A DNA stretch of 64,000 nucleotides from JANRJY01 sp033763735 (GTDB lineage: Bacteria > Bacteroidota > Bacteroidia > Cytophagales > UBA9547), in contig JANRJY010000055.1 in assembly GCA_033763735.1 (NCBI GenBank), positions 1-64,000 of the forward strand. The letters run 5' to 3'. The number at the start of each line of letters is the position of its first letter. Within the stretch, counting starts at the first letter, position 1. The notes under the pieces were generated by a model. That model ran no database searches, had not been told where the DNA came from, and was given only the letters and a program-made list of their open reading frames with translations. Made by a program: the position numbers and the translations under genes. Below, piece by piece: positions 36,334-45,283 of this stretch.

Positions 36334-36364
36334 TTTGAATTGCCTTATTTTTTATTCAAATTTG
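36334..36364 (+). promoter_or_regulatory. Candidate promoter of the nrnA-led operon
   Basis: TTTG (36334-36337) and CAAATTTG (36357-36364, one mismatch to TAnnTTTG) are separated by 19 bp, and the ATG is 28 bp downstream at 36393. Confidence 0.5.
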
Positions 36365-36392
36365 CACCGCCTTTAGGTAGCCTAAAAATAGA

Positions 36393-37445
36393 ATGGAAAA
36401 TATTCGTGAGCTGAAAAAATTAATTTTTGGCCCGTCTTTAAATATTGTAATCACAACCCATCAAAAACCCGATGCCGATGCCTTAGGTTCTTCTTTGGCT
36501 CTTTATGGTTATTTAAAACAATATAATCATAAAATAACGGTAATATCTCCAACTGATTATCCACGTTTTATACAATGGATGCCTTGTAACCATTGTGTTA
36601 TTGATTTTGAAGCTTCTGAAAAAAACAACAAACTTTCCCGAGTTGCTATCGAAAAAGCAGATTTAATTTTTTATCTGGATTTTTCATCGGTAGAAAGACT
36701 AAAAGATGTAGGACCTTTTTTTGAAAAAGCCTCTGGTAAAAAAGTATTAGTCGATCATCACTTGGACCCAAGCATTAAAGCGGATTTTGTGTTGTGGAAT
36801 TCAAAAGCTGCCGCTACTTGCGAACTAATATATGAGCTTATTGTGATGTTGGGTGATAAATCAAAAATTAACATACCTATTGGTGAATGCATTTATGCAG
36901 GAATCATGACTGATACAGGATCATTTAGATTTCCTTCAACTTCAAAAAAAGTTCATTTAATTATCGCTAATTTGATTGAACTTGGAGTGGATAATTCAAA
37001 AATACATCGACTGGTTTATGACAATAATTCACATGAAAAACTTATGTTCTTGGGTTTTGTATTAAGCCAAAAAATGAAAATTATTCCAGAATATTGTACT
37101 GCCTACATAGTAATAAATAAAGAAGAATTAGCTACCTATCACTCTCAAACCGGTGATACAGAAGGCTTAGTGAACTACGCACTTTCGATAGAAAATATTG
37201 AATTTGCCACCATTATTATAGAACGCCCGGATGCAGTCAAGTTATCATTTCGTTCATCAGGTAATTTTAAGGTAAATGAATTTGCATCCAAACATTTTGA
37301 AGGAGGCGGACATAAAAATGCGTCAGGTGGAAAATCTTCATTATCTTTGGCGCAAACAGTAGAAAAATTTATTGAACTATTGCCCTATTACAAAGAGGAA
37401 TTAACTTTAAAACAAAATCAAACCACAAACCTATTACCATGTTAA
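36393..37445 (+). CDS. nrnA: DHH-family oligoribonuclease / pAp phosphatase (NrnA-like)
   Basis: 350 residues. DHH motifs: THQKPDADALGSSLALYGYL (motif I), LDFSS (II), VDHHLDPS (III, near 135), and IMTDTGSFRFPSTS (IV). The DHHA1 domain ends with EGGGHKNASGG. NrnA-type enzymes degrade short oligoribonucleotides and 3'-phosphoadenosine 5'-phosphate. It overlaps the next gene by 7 bp and opens a six-gene same-strand run. Confidence 0.93.
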   Translation: MENIRELKKLIFGPSLNIVITTHQKPDADALGSSLALYGYLKQYNHKITVISPTDYPRFIQWMPCNHCVIDFEASEKNNKLSRVAIEKADLIFYLDFSSVERLKDVGPFFEKASGKKVLVDHHLDPSIKADFVLWNSKAAATCELIYELIVMLGDKSKINIPIGECIYAGIMTDTGSFRFPSTSKKVHLIIANLIELGVDNSKIHRLVYDNNSHEKLMFLGFVLSQKMKIIPEYCTAYIVINKEELATYHSQTGDTEGLVNYALSIENIEFATIIIERPDAVKLSFRSSGNFKVNEFASKHFEGGGHKNASGGKSSLSLAQTVEKFIELLPYYKEELTLKQNQTTNLLPC

Positions 37446-38329
37446 AAAAATATGCTTTGGCAACTGCCATAATTTTTACCCTTTTACTTTCATCATGTAA
37501 CAAAGGCGTAAACTATGAAAAAACCGAGAATGGACTCAAATATTACTATTTCACAAAAAATGATGGACCAAAAGCCAAAAGTGGCGATTTTATTACCGTT
37601 CATTTCAGTTACAAAACAAGTAAGGATTCTGTATTAAGAGACACCTGGAAAGAAGGTACTCCTATTCAAGTTGTAGTTCAGGAACCTACATTTAAAGGCG
37701 GACTTGAAGAAGGATTGCAAATGCTAGCAGCTGGTGATAGTGTAAGTTTTCAAATTAATGCGGATTCATTGTTTCAAAAAACTTTCATGGCCCCTCGTCC
37801 TGATTTTATTGACTCAGCCAGTTACTTAACATTTACTATGAAAGTAATCAAAATTCAAGGTAAAGAAGAATTTCAAAAAGAACAAGAGAAAGCAATGGCC
37901 GAACGCAGACAACAAATGGAAGCTATGATGGCTGCACAAAGAGTTGTTGACGACAGTTTAATAAAAAATTATTTGACTGCTAACAAACTAACAGCCAAAT
38001 CAACTGAATCAGGACTATATTACATTATCAATAAAAAAGGTAAAGGTGCAAACCCTGAAAAAGGTAATAAAGTAAGTGTAGGATATAAAGGTATGCTTCT
38101 TGATGGATCAGTTTTTGATGAATCTAAAGGAAACAATTTTGAATTTACATTAGGAGTTGGAATGGTTATTCCTGGTTGGGATGAAGGTATTGCATTGCTT
38201 AATCCAGGATCTAAAGCTACTTTGATCGTGCCTTCAACATTGGGTTACGGTCCAATGCCAATGGGTGACAAAATACCAGCCAATTCGGTATTGGTATTTG
38301 ATGTAGAGTTGTCCAAAGTAACTAAGTAA
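37439..38329 (+). CDS. Lipoprotein with two FKBP-type peptidyl-prolyl isomerase domains
   Basis: 296 residues with lipobox LLSSC (Cys20). Residues 30-140 form a degenerate FKBP domain (SGDFITVHFSYKT, FKGGLEEGLQMLAAGDSV). A helical linker of about 45 residues rich in Glu, Met and Gln follows, then a canonical FKBP domain at 195-296 (VSVGYKGMLLDGSVFDES, VIPGWDEGIALLNPGSKATLIVPSTLGYG). It should assist folding in the periplasm or at the outer membrane. The N-terminal domain lacks some active-site residues and may only bind clients. Confidence 0.92.
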   Translation: MLKKYALATAIIFTLLLSSCNKGVNYEKTENGLKYYYFTKNDGPKAKSGDFITVHFSYKTSKDSVLRDTWKEGTPIQVVVQEPTFKGGLEEGLQMLAAGDSVSFQINADSLFQKTFMAPRPDFIDSASYLTFTMKVIKIQGKEEFQKEQEKAMAERRQQMEAMMAAQRVVDDSLIKNYLTANKLTAKSTESGLYYIINKKGKGANPEKGNKVSVGYKGMLLDGSVFDESKGNNFEFTLGVGMVIPGWDEGIALLNPGSKATLIVPSTLGYGPMPMGDKIPANSVLVFDVELSKVTK

Positions 38330-38376
38330 GCAAAAGAATTTTAATTTTATTCAATCACTTTCGGACTATTATCGAA

Positions 38377-39024
38377 ATGTCAAGAAAACTTCTTTTAATA
38401 ATATCAATTTTAGGATTAAGGCTGAGCACCATTGCTCAGCTCGATCCTAAAGCAGAAGAAATATTGAATAAATTGAGTGCCAAATACGAGGCGATTAAAT
38501 CGTATAAGGCTTCTTTTTCATACGAGCTTGAAAATCCACAATCGAAAGTAAATGAAAAGTTTAAAGGTGACATTATTGTAAAAGGGCAAAAATTCCACAT
38601 TAGCTTGGGTAATCAAATTATCATTAATAATGGAACAACTGTGTGGACATTACTGAAAGAAGAAAACGAAGTTACCATTTCAGATTATTCACCGGAAGAT
38701 GATGAAATTAGTCCCACTAAAATATACTCCATTTACAAAAATGGATACAAATATCTTTGGGTGGAAGAAGAAAAGTCAAAGTCAGGAATAATGGATATTG
38801 TTGACTTGGTACCTGATGACAAGAAGAAGCCTTTTTTCAAAATAAGACTTTGGATAAACAAAAAATCGAATGAAATCGTAAAATGGCGTATTTTCGAAAA
38901 AAATGGCAACAGGTATAACTATGTTATTAGTGAGTTTTCTTTAAACCCTAAAATTGAAGAAGGAAAATTTGATTTTGACAAAACAAAATACCCTGGAGTA
39001 GATGTACAAGATCTCCGGAACTAA
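38377..39024 (+). CDS. LolA-like outer-membrane lipoprotein carrier
   Basis: 215 residues with signal peptide (LLLIISILGLRLSTIA). The LolA-like pattern follows: AEEILNKLSAKYEAIKSYKASFSYEL, FKGDIIVKGQKFHISLGNQIIINNGTTVWTLLKEENEVTISDY, and the C-terminal KIRLWINKKSNEIVKWRIFEKNG. These periplasmic half-barrels carry lipoproteins or other lipids. Its stop codon overlaps the pyrF start (TAATG). Confidence 0.88.
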   Translation: MSRKLLLIISILGLRLSTIAQLDPKAEEILNKLSAKYEAIKSYKASFSYELENPQSKVNEKFKGDIIVKGQKFHISLGNQIIINNGTTVWTLLKEENEVTISDYSPEDDEISPTKIYSIYKNGYKYLWVEEEKSKSGIMDIVDLVPDDKKKPFFKIRLWINKKSNEIVKWRIFEKNGNRYNYVISEFSLNPKIEEGKFDFDKTKYPGVDVQDLRN

Positions 39025-39842
39025 TGACTCGGCAGGAATTAAGCAAACAAATTTTTGATAAAGGCACCTACCTTTGTGTAGGACTTGATTCTGATATCAA
39101 TAAAATACCTAAATTTTTAAAAACAGAACCAGATCCAATTTTTAGTTTTAATAAAGCAATTATAGATGCTACCATTGATTATTGCGTTTCTTACAAAATC
39201 AATACTGCTTTTTATGAAAGTTTAGGAGCTAAGGGTTGGGAAACCATGCAAAAAACCTTTGAATATATTCCTTCAACCCATTTCAAAATTGCAGATGCCA
39301 AAAGAGGAGACATAGGAAATACCTCTGATCAATACGCCAAAGCATTTTTTGAAAATTTGAATGCAGATGCTATAACCATAGCACCTTATATGGGCAAAGA
39401 TTCAATTTACCCGTTTTTAAAATATGAAAATAAATGGTCAATAATACTTGCGCTCACCTCAAATAATGGAAGTATTGATTTTCAACTACAAAAATTAGAA
39501 TCCGGAGAATATGTATTCGAAAAAGTGCTTTCCGAAACTTCGAAGTGGGGAAATATTGACAATACCATGTATGTGGTGGGCGCTACGAATTCAGCACAAT
39601 TCTCTCAAATTCGAGAAATTATCCCCAATCATTTTTTGCTAGTCCCCGGCGTTGGCGCGCAAGGCGGTAACCTTCAAGAAGTTTCACAAGAATGTTTGAA
39701 TGCCGACGGTGGGATACTTGTAAATAGTTCCAGAGCCATTATATTTGCTTCAGCAGAAAAAGATTTTGCAATAAAAGCTAAAGAAGAGAGTAAAAAAATA
39801 TCTTCTGAAATGAAGAATCTTATTGATTTGTATATTAAATAA
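39024..39842 (+). CDS. pyrF: Orotidine 5'-phosphate decarboxylase (type 2)
   Basis: 272 residues, the longer type-2 subfamily. The catalytic core is ADAKRGDIGNTSDQYAKAFF, and later phosphate-binding parts are VVGATNSAQFSQIREIIP and LVPGVGAQGG. It makes UMP, the precursor of UDP-glucose used by the two sugar-nucleotide enzymes encoded next. Translation is coupled to the lolA-like gene by the TAATG junction. Confidence 0.95.
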   Translation: MTRQELSKQIFDKGTYLCVGLDSDINKIPKFLKTEPDPIFSFNKAIIDATIDYCVSYKINTAFYESLGAKGWETMQKTFEYIPSTHFKIADAKRGDIGNTSDQYAKAFFENLNADAITIAPYMGKDSIYPFLKYENKWSIILALTSNNGSIDFQLQKLESGEYVFEKVLSETSKWGNIDNTMYVVGATNSAQFSQIREIIPNHFLLVPGVGAQGGNLQEVSQECLNADGGILVNSSRAIIFASAEKDFAIKAKEESKKISSEMKNLIDLYIK

Positions 39843-39854
39843 ATAAAAGTTTAA

Positions 39855-41171
39855 ATGAAAATCTCAATAATTGGTACCGGGTATGTGGGATTAGTTACCG
39901 GAGCATGTTTTGCCGAAACAGGTATTCAGGTTACTTGTATAGATATAGATGTAAAAAAAATTGAAAACCTTCGCAGAGGCATTCTTCCTATCTATGAGCC
40001 TGGTTTGGAAGAAATGGTATTAAAAAATACCCAGAAGGAGCGTTTGCACTTTTCAACAGATTTAGCCACAGGAATTCAAGAAAGTGAAGCAATTTTTATT
40101 GCTGTAGGTACCCCACCGGGTGAAGATGGCAGTGCCGATTTAAAATATGTGTTAGGCGTAGCAAAGAGCATTGGTGAAAATTTGAATTCTTATGCTGTGA
40201 TAGTTACCAAAAGTACCGTACCTGTGGGAACTGCAGATAAGGTAAAAAATGAAATTCAGAATGCACTTAAAAAAAGAAACAGCGACTTAATATTTGATGT
40301 GGCTTCAAATCCGGAATTCCTTAAAGAAGGAGCGGCTATTGAGGACTTTTTAAAACCCGATAGAATTGTAATTGGTATTGAATCAGATAAAGCAGAAGAA
40401 ATCATCAGAAAACTGTATAAACCATTTCTATTAAATGGACATCCTATTTTGTTTATGGACATTCGATCATCAGAAATGACCAAATACGCTGCAAATTCAA
40501 TGTTGGCTACCCGTATCAGCTTTATGAATGATATCGCAAATCTTTGCGAAATAGTTGGGGCGGATGTAAACAAAGTACGTCAGGGAATTGGCTCAGATGT
40601 ACGCATTGGAAATAAGTTTATTTACCCCGGAATTGGTTATGGAGGTTCCTGTTTTCCTAAAGATGTAAAAGCTTTAATACTAACAGCAAAACAAAATGGC
40701 TATAGAATGCGTCTTTTGGAAGCAACAGAAGAGGTTAATGAAGACCAAAAGTCTGTTTTATTCACCAAAATAATGAAACATTATAATGGGGATATAAAAG
40801 GCAAAACATTTGCGATGTGGGGATTATCTTTCAAGCCTAAAACAGATGATATGCGTGAAGCCCCTTCTTTGGTGCTAATTGATAAGATATTGGCAGAAGG
40901 AGGTAAAGTTAAATCATATGATCCGGTTGCTATGAAAGAAGCGAAACACATATTGGGCGATAAAATCACTTATACCAAAGATGAGTACGAAGCCCTGATC
41001 GATGCGGATGCTTTATTATTGGTAACAGAGTGGCCCGATTTTAGAACCCCCAACTTCACTGTAATGGCCAAGTTGCTCAAAAGCAAAGTGGTATTTGATG
41101 GAAGAAACATATACAGTAAAGAAGAAATGAAAGAAAATGGTTTCGATTATTACTGCATTGGCTTGAGTTAA
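39855..41171 (+). CDS. ugd: UDP-glucose 6-dehydrogenase
   Basis: 438 residues. NAD-binding ISIIGTGYVGLVTGACFAETG at the N-terminus, the central DRIVIG and SEMTKYAANSMLATRISFMNDIANLCE helix, catalytic C266 in YGGSCFPKD, and C-terminal MWGLSFKPKTDDMREAPS. It oxidises UDP-glucose to UDP-glucuronate. The product is the substrate of the enzyme encoded 15 bp downstream. Confidence 0.97.
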   Translation: MKISIIGTGYVGLVTGACFAETGIQVTCIDIDVKKIENLRRGILPIYEPGLEEMVLKNTQKERLHFSTDLATGIQESEAIFIAVGTPPGEDGSADLKYVLGVAKSIGENLNSYAVIVTKSTVPVGTADKVKNEIQNALKKRNSDLIFDVASNPEFLKEGAAIEDFLKPDRIVIGIESDKAEEIIRKLYKPFLLNGHPILFMDIRSSEMTKYAANSMLATRISFMNDIANLCEIVGADVNKVRQGIGSDVRIGNKFIYPGIGYGGSCFPKDVKALILTAKQNGYRMRLLEATEEVNEDQKSVLFTKIMKHYNGDIKGKTFAMWGLSFKPKTDDMREAPSLVLIDKILAEGGKVKSYDPVAMKEAKHILGDKITYTKDEYEALIDADALLLVTEWPDFRTPNFTVMAKLLKSKVVFDGRNIYSKEEMKENGFDYYCIGLS

Positions 41172-41186
41172 AATTTATAAGTAGAA

Positions 41187-42164
41187 ATGGCACAAAAAAG
41201 AGTATTAATTACAGGAGCAGCCGGATTTTTGGGTTCACATTTGTGTGATAGATTTATAAATGAAGGCTATAATGTTGTAGCAATGGATAACCTAATTACA
41301 GGTGACTTGCGCAATATAGAGCACTTATTTAAGCTAAAGGAGTTTGAATTTTATCACCACGATGTATCAAAATATATACATGTACCTGGTGAAATAGATT
41401 ATATTTTACATTTTGCATCTCCTGCAAGCCCAATAGATTACCTCAAAATTCCGATTCAAACACTGAAAGTGAGTTCCTTAGGAACTCATAATGTTTTGGG
41501 ATTGGCAAAAGCAAAAAGTGCGAGGGTTTTGGTTGCATCAACATCTGAAGTATATGGCGACCCCTTGGTGCACCCTCAAACTGAAGAATATTGGGGAAAT
41601 GTGAATCCGGTTGGTCCAAGAGGATGCTATGATGAAGCTAAAAGATTTATGGAAGCCATTACAATGGCTTACAATAATGTTCACGGATTGGAAACTCGAA
41701 TTGTACGTATATTTAATACCTATGGACCAAGGATGCGACTTAATGACGGAAGAGTACTACCCACTTTTATTGGACAAGCTCTAAGAGGCGAAAATCTCAC
41801 TGCTTTTGGTGATGGCACTCAAACTCGTTCATTTTGTTATGTTGGCGACCTAGTAGAGGGAATCTACAGATTATTATTGAGCGATTATTCATTGCCGGTT
41901 AATATTGGAAATCCATCTGAAATAACCATGATGCAGTTTGCCGATGAAATTATTAAGTTGACTGGAGCAAGTGTAGGAATTGACTTTAAACCATTACCTA
42001 AAGACGACCCAAAACAACGACAACCTGATATCACCAAAGCCAAACAAATATTGGGTTGGGAACCAAAAGTTAGTAGAGCAGAAGGTCTAAAAATTACTTA
42101 CGAGTATTTCAAACAGCTTCCTGAATACAATATCAATCCTAAAGATTTTGTGAATAGGAAGTAA
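41187..42164 (+). CDS. uxs: UDP-glucuronate decarboxylase (UDP-xylose synthase)
   Basis: 325-residue SDR enzyme. NAD-binding GAAGFLGSHLCDRF, then FASPASPIDYL, the catalytic Y148-xxx-K152 within GPRGCYDEAKRFMEA (the signature that separates UXS from epimerases), and RIFNTYGPRM. It converts UDP-glucuronate to UDP-xylose for surface polysaccharides. The ugd-uxs pair forms a full two-step pathway at the end of the nrnA-led run. No xylosyltransferase is adjacent. Confidence 0.94.
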   Translation: MAQKRVLITGAAGFLGSHLCDRFINEGYNVVAMDNLITGDLRNIEHLFKLKEFEFYHHDVSKYIHVPGEIDYILHFASPASPIDYLKIPIQTLKVSSLGTHNVLGLAKAKSARVLVASTSEVYGDPLVHPQTEEYWGNVNPVGPRGCYDEAKRFMEAITMAYNNVHGLETRIVRIFNTYGPRMRLNDGRVLPTFIGQALRGENLTAFGDGTQTRSFCYVGDLVEGIYRLLLSDYSLPVNIGNPSEITMMQFADEIIKLTGASVGIDFKPLPKDDPKQRQPDITKAKQILGWEPKVSRAEGLKITYEYFKQLPEYNINPKDFVNRK

Positions 42165-42189
42165 TTATCCTTCTAAGGGAGATAATTTT
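42163..42189 (+). terminator. Candidate terminator hairpin after uxs
   Basis: AATTATCCTT pairs with AAGG-GA-GATAATT to make a hairpin followed by TTTT. It overlaps the uxs stop codon. Its second half also matches the start of the repeat at 34380-34450 (AAGGGAGATAATTT), so a repeat fragment may have been taken up as terminator. Confidence 0.45.
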
Positions 42190-42235
42190 AAATGATTTTT
42201 CAAATATATTTGGTGTAGAAACCAAGTATTAATGT

Positions 42236-42823
42236 ATGGAAAAAATTACAAGTTTTTCTCAACTCGATGTCAACAAACAATACACCTATGCCGATTATTT
42301 GAATTGGTGGTTTGATGAAAGAGTAGAATTAATTAAGGGTTTTGTTTTGAAAATGAGTCCTGCTCCATCAACAACTCATCAAAGAATAAGCAGAAACTTA
42401 ATCAAAGAATTTGCATCATTTTTAAAAAAGAAGGAATGTCAAGTTTTTCATTCACCATTTGACGTAAGATTGACTCGAACAAAAAATGATAAAGATCAAA
42501 CCACAGTTGTGCAACCTGATATTTGTGTAATTTGCAGTCCGGAAATTTTAGATGAAAAAGGATGCAACGGTGCACCTGATTTGATTATTGAAATACTTTC
42601 AAATTCAAACAGTAAGCATGATTTAGTCACAAAACATCAACTATATCAGGAGGCAGGGGTTAAGGAATATTGGATTATATATCCATTCGAAAGAGTTTTA
42701 GATATATATCATCTAGATAATGGAAAATATTTTTTATTTAACAAATATGTAGATGATGATAAAGTAAAAGTGAAAACTTTACCAGGGTTAGAGATTGATT
42801 TAAGGGATATTTTTGAAATTTAA
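42236..42823 (+). CDS. Uma2-family (DUF820) putative nuclease, copy 2
   Basis: 195 residues, paralogous to the protein encoded at 20995-21588 (shared blocks VELIKG, MSPAP, CQV, PFDVR, VVQPDICVIC, GAPD, IIE). The PD-(D/E)xK-like elements VVQPDICVI and PDLIIEILSNSNSKHD are intact. A palindromic CAAATATATTTG containing a -7 match (TATATTTG, 42205-42212) lies 23 bp upstream. Role unknown. Confidence 0.88.
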   Translation: MEKITSFSQLDVNKQYTYADYLNWWFDERVELIKGFVLKMSPAPSTTHQRISRNLIKEFASFLKKKECQVFHSPFDVRLTRTKNDKDQTTVVQPDICVICSPEILDEKGCNGAPDLIIEILSNSNSKHDLVTKHQLYQEAGVKEYWIIYPFERVLDIYHLDNGKYFLFNKYVDDDKVKVKTLPGLEIDLRDIFEI

Positions 42824-42832
42824 AACAAATAA

Positions 42833-43687
42833 TTAGTCCTTTATCTCCATTTTCCAGATTTTGCCACCTTCATTGGTAATAAGCATATCATCATCGTTGA
42901 TAAAACAAATAGCTTCTAATTGTCCTCCTCTTCCAAATTTTCTGCAAGTCAATGGTTTAGAAAATGATATCTTGTTGTTTTCTATTTTATAAACATAAAT
43001 GTAACCATAGGTTAAAAGAACAAATTTGGTTTTAGAAGGATTTATATCGGCAGCTGTAACTTCGGCTTTAATGTAGCTTTTATCAATTGCTTTTGCAGGA
43101 ATGAATTTCTTTGAAGAGGATACAGGCAATTGATATAAATTTACCATTCTATTTCCTCTATTCTTTGAAAAAAGGTATAAACTATCTTTGAAATAAAATA
43201 CTGCTTCACAATCGAAATTCATTTCTTTCTGAGAAGGAGGAAAAGCCTTTTGATCAGGATAAAAAAATCGGACGGTATCTAAATATTGATTTGTTTCAGG
43301 GTTAAATTTGTGAATAAACAAATTAGGTCTGTCATTAAAATTATTTCCTACATCGCAAATAAATACATTTCCTGAATCGTCTTTTGCGATGTCTTCAACA
43401 TCACCAAAATGCCCGTTTAAATTAATTTTTTTAATGATTTCTCCTTTTGCATTTATCTTAAAAAGATGCTTAATATTTCCATCGTTGTGTGTATAAAAAA
43501 GCGAGTCTTTATCAGCAAGGATTAAGCCTGAACTTTCATCAATTTCACTATTAAGAGTGCCGACTCTTGATATTCTATAATTTCCAAATACGTTTTGGAA
43601 TTTTTGATCAGTAGTTTTATCGCATCCGCAAAGAAGCGTCTTCAGTGCAACCAAAACTGTGAATATTTTAATTTTGAGCATGAACAT
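42833..43687 (-). CDS. Lipoprotein with beta-propeller-like repeats
   Basis: 284 residues; the likely start is the third codon (ATG at 43681), as MLKIKIFTVLVALKTLLCGC is a lipoprotein signal with lipobox LCGC. The mature part resembles SdiA-regulated/esterase-like propeller proteins (EIDESSGLILADKDSLFYTHNDG, GDVEDIAKDDSGNVFICDVGNN, MNFDCEAVFYFKDSLYLFSKN, GGQLEAICFINDDDMLITNEGG). It is the last gene of a comA-cysQ-lipoprotein operon, overlapping cysQ by one base. Activity unproven. Confidence 0.75.
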   Translation of the reverse strand: MFMLKIKIFTVLVALKTLLCGCDKTTDQKFQNVFGNYRISRVGTLNSEIDESSGLILADKDSLFYTHNDGNIKHLFKINAKGEIIKKINLNGHFGDVEDIAKDDSGNVFICDVGNNFNDRPNLFIHKFNPETNQYLDTVRFFYPDQKAFPPSQKEMNFDCEAVFYFKDSLYLFSKNRGNRMVNLYQLPVSSSKKFIPAKAIDKSYIKAEVTAADINPSKTKFVLLTYGYIYVYKIENNKISFSKPLTCRKFGRGGQLEAICFINDDDMLITNEGGKIWKMEIKD

Positions 43688-44433
43688 TAAAAGCCAAGGC
43701 AGTAAAATGAACTGTTCAACATATTTGGTTTATTATAACTAATTCCTTCTACTTTACCTCCTGCACCCAATACTATGGCCTGACCTGCAGCGGTATCCCA
43801 TTCCATAGTGGGTCCTTCACGATAATATATATCTGCCTTACCTTCTGCTATGTAACAAAACTTTAGTGACGAACCTGCCGAAATCATTTCAGAAACATGA
43901 TACTTAAGCAAAAATTCGGCTTCAAGTGTACCCGGGTGTGAGCGGCTGCCAATGCCTACATAATTATCGGATTTATGATTTACCCGTATTGTTTTGGTAT
44001 AACCATTTTCTTCTTTGTAACTTTTGTTTTCAAATGCATAATAAATCACATTATTTATCGGCACTTGAATTACTCCTAGTACGGGTTGTTTTTTGTAAAT
44101 AAGAGCAATGTTTACGGTAAACTCACCATTTCGCTTGATAAATTCTTTAGTTCCATCAAGCGGATCAACCAACCAAAAGGATTCCCAATTTTCTCTCACT
44201 AAATAATCTATTTGCTTCGATTCTTCACTAATTATAGGAATATTGGGGTACAATTTTGTTAATGAAGGTACTATGATTTCATTTGATGCTTTATCCGCAA
44301 GTGTTAAAGGAGAGTGATCGGATTTAATGGTAATTTCGGAAAATAAATCAGGGCGCTGATACACATGCATTATAGCTTGACCTGCATTGGATGCAATCTC
44401 AAGTATATCCTCGATAGCGATATTGGGTTGCAA
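43687..44433 (-). CDS. cysQ: 3'(2'),5'-bisphosphate nucleotidase
   Basis: 248 residues of the inositol monophosphatase fold. Metal-binding motifs: ISEESKQID, WLVDPLDGTKEFIKRNGEFTVNIALI, and MEWDTAAGQAIVLGAGG. CysQ hydrolyses 3'-phosphoadenosine 5'-phosphate formed during sulfate assimilation. The gene begins 1 bp after a phosphosulfolactate synthase-like gene, tying it to sulfur chemistry. Confidence 0.95.
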   Translation of the reverse strand: MQPNIAIEDILEIASNAGQAIMHVYQRPDLFSEITIKSDHSPLTLADKASNEIIVPSLTKLYPNIPIISEESKQIDYLVRENWESFWLVDPLDGTKEFIKRNGEFTVNIALIYKKQPVLGVIQVPINNVIYYAFENKSYKEENGYTKTIRVNHKSDNYVGIGSRSHPGTLEAEFLLKYHVSEMISAGSSLKFCYIAEGKADIYYREGPTMEWDTAAGQAIVLGAGGKVEGISYNKPNMLNSSFYCLGF

Positions 44434-44434
44434 A

Positions 44435-45193
44435 CTATTTCAGAAAATCATGAAAAGTATCTCCTCTCAAACCAAGACGAATCGTTTCGAGTGGAATTAT
44501 TTCGTGAGGAGCAATATTTCCCAAATTTACATTGGTTCCAAGTAGTTTGATAAACCATACTTGTTGTGCTTTTTGAGGGGCCTCCCAGATTATTTTTTCA
44601 AATGGAATTTGCGTTAGTATTTCTTCTACTAATCCTGAACGAACTTCACCTGAAGATCTGAATAATCCTACATTTCCTCCTTCACGAGCTTCCCCAATTA
44701 CTTTCCAAGCTCCTGAGTTCAATTCTTCTTTCATCAATTGAATCCATTTGTAAGGGGGAATAATTTTTTCAGCATCTTTTGAGCCTACTTCTGAAAGCAC
44801 AGTAAAGTTGGCGGCAAGCTTTTTAATGTAGGTGCATTTTACTCCATGATCAAGTTCAATTGAACCATCTGATACTTCTGCATATTGTAATCCATATTTT
44901 TCAAGTGTTCTGCAATATTCGTCAAACTGTCCTCTTACAATAAATGCTTCAAATAAAGTTCCACCCAAATACACCGGCACCCCGGCATCATGATACACTT
45001 TAATTTTTTCTTTTAAATGGGGTGTCACATATGAGGTAGCCCAACCTAATTTTACAATGTCTACATATTGACTGGCTACTGACATAAAATCTTCAGCTTC
45101 TCGAACGCTAAGTCCCTTGTCCATTGCCATTGTAAATCCAGAGTCCCTTGGTTTGACTGTGCGCTCAGGTACTTGTAAAAGATGGTAATTCAT
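44435..45193 (-). CDS. comA: Phosphosulfolactate synthase family protein (ComA-like)
   Basis: 252-residue TIM-barrel protein matching the ComA family: KPRDSGFTMAMDKGLSVREAEDFMSVASQYVDIVKLGWATSYV, VYLGGTLFEAF, EVSDGSIEL, SEVGSKD, and IGEAREGGNVGLFRSSGEVR. The archaeal enzyme adds sulfite to phosphoenolpyruvate to make (R)-phosphosulfolactate. Linkage to cysQ suggests a sulfonate pathway also here, but no other pathway enzyme is adjacent. Confidence 0.88.
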   Translation of the reverse strand: MNYHLLQVPERTVKPRDSGFTMAMDKGLSVREAEDFMSVASQYVDIVKLGWATSYVTPHLKEKIKVYHDAGVPVYLGGTLFEAFIVRGQFDEYCRTLEKYGLQYAEVSDGSIELDHGVKCTYIKKLAANFTVLSEVGSKDAEKIIPPYKWIQLMKEELNSGAWKVIGEAREGGNVGLFRSSGEVRSGLVEEILTQIPFEKIIWEAPQKAQQVWFIKLLGTNVNLGNIAPHEIIPLETIRLGLRGDTFHDFLK

Positions 45194-45283
45194 TATTTTA
45201 ATTTTTATTAATGATGCAATGAAGTGCCCTAAAAATATTACTTTTTAGGGAAGCCACAATAAAAGGGGCATTTCATTGATTAT

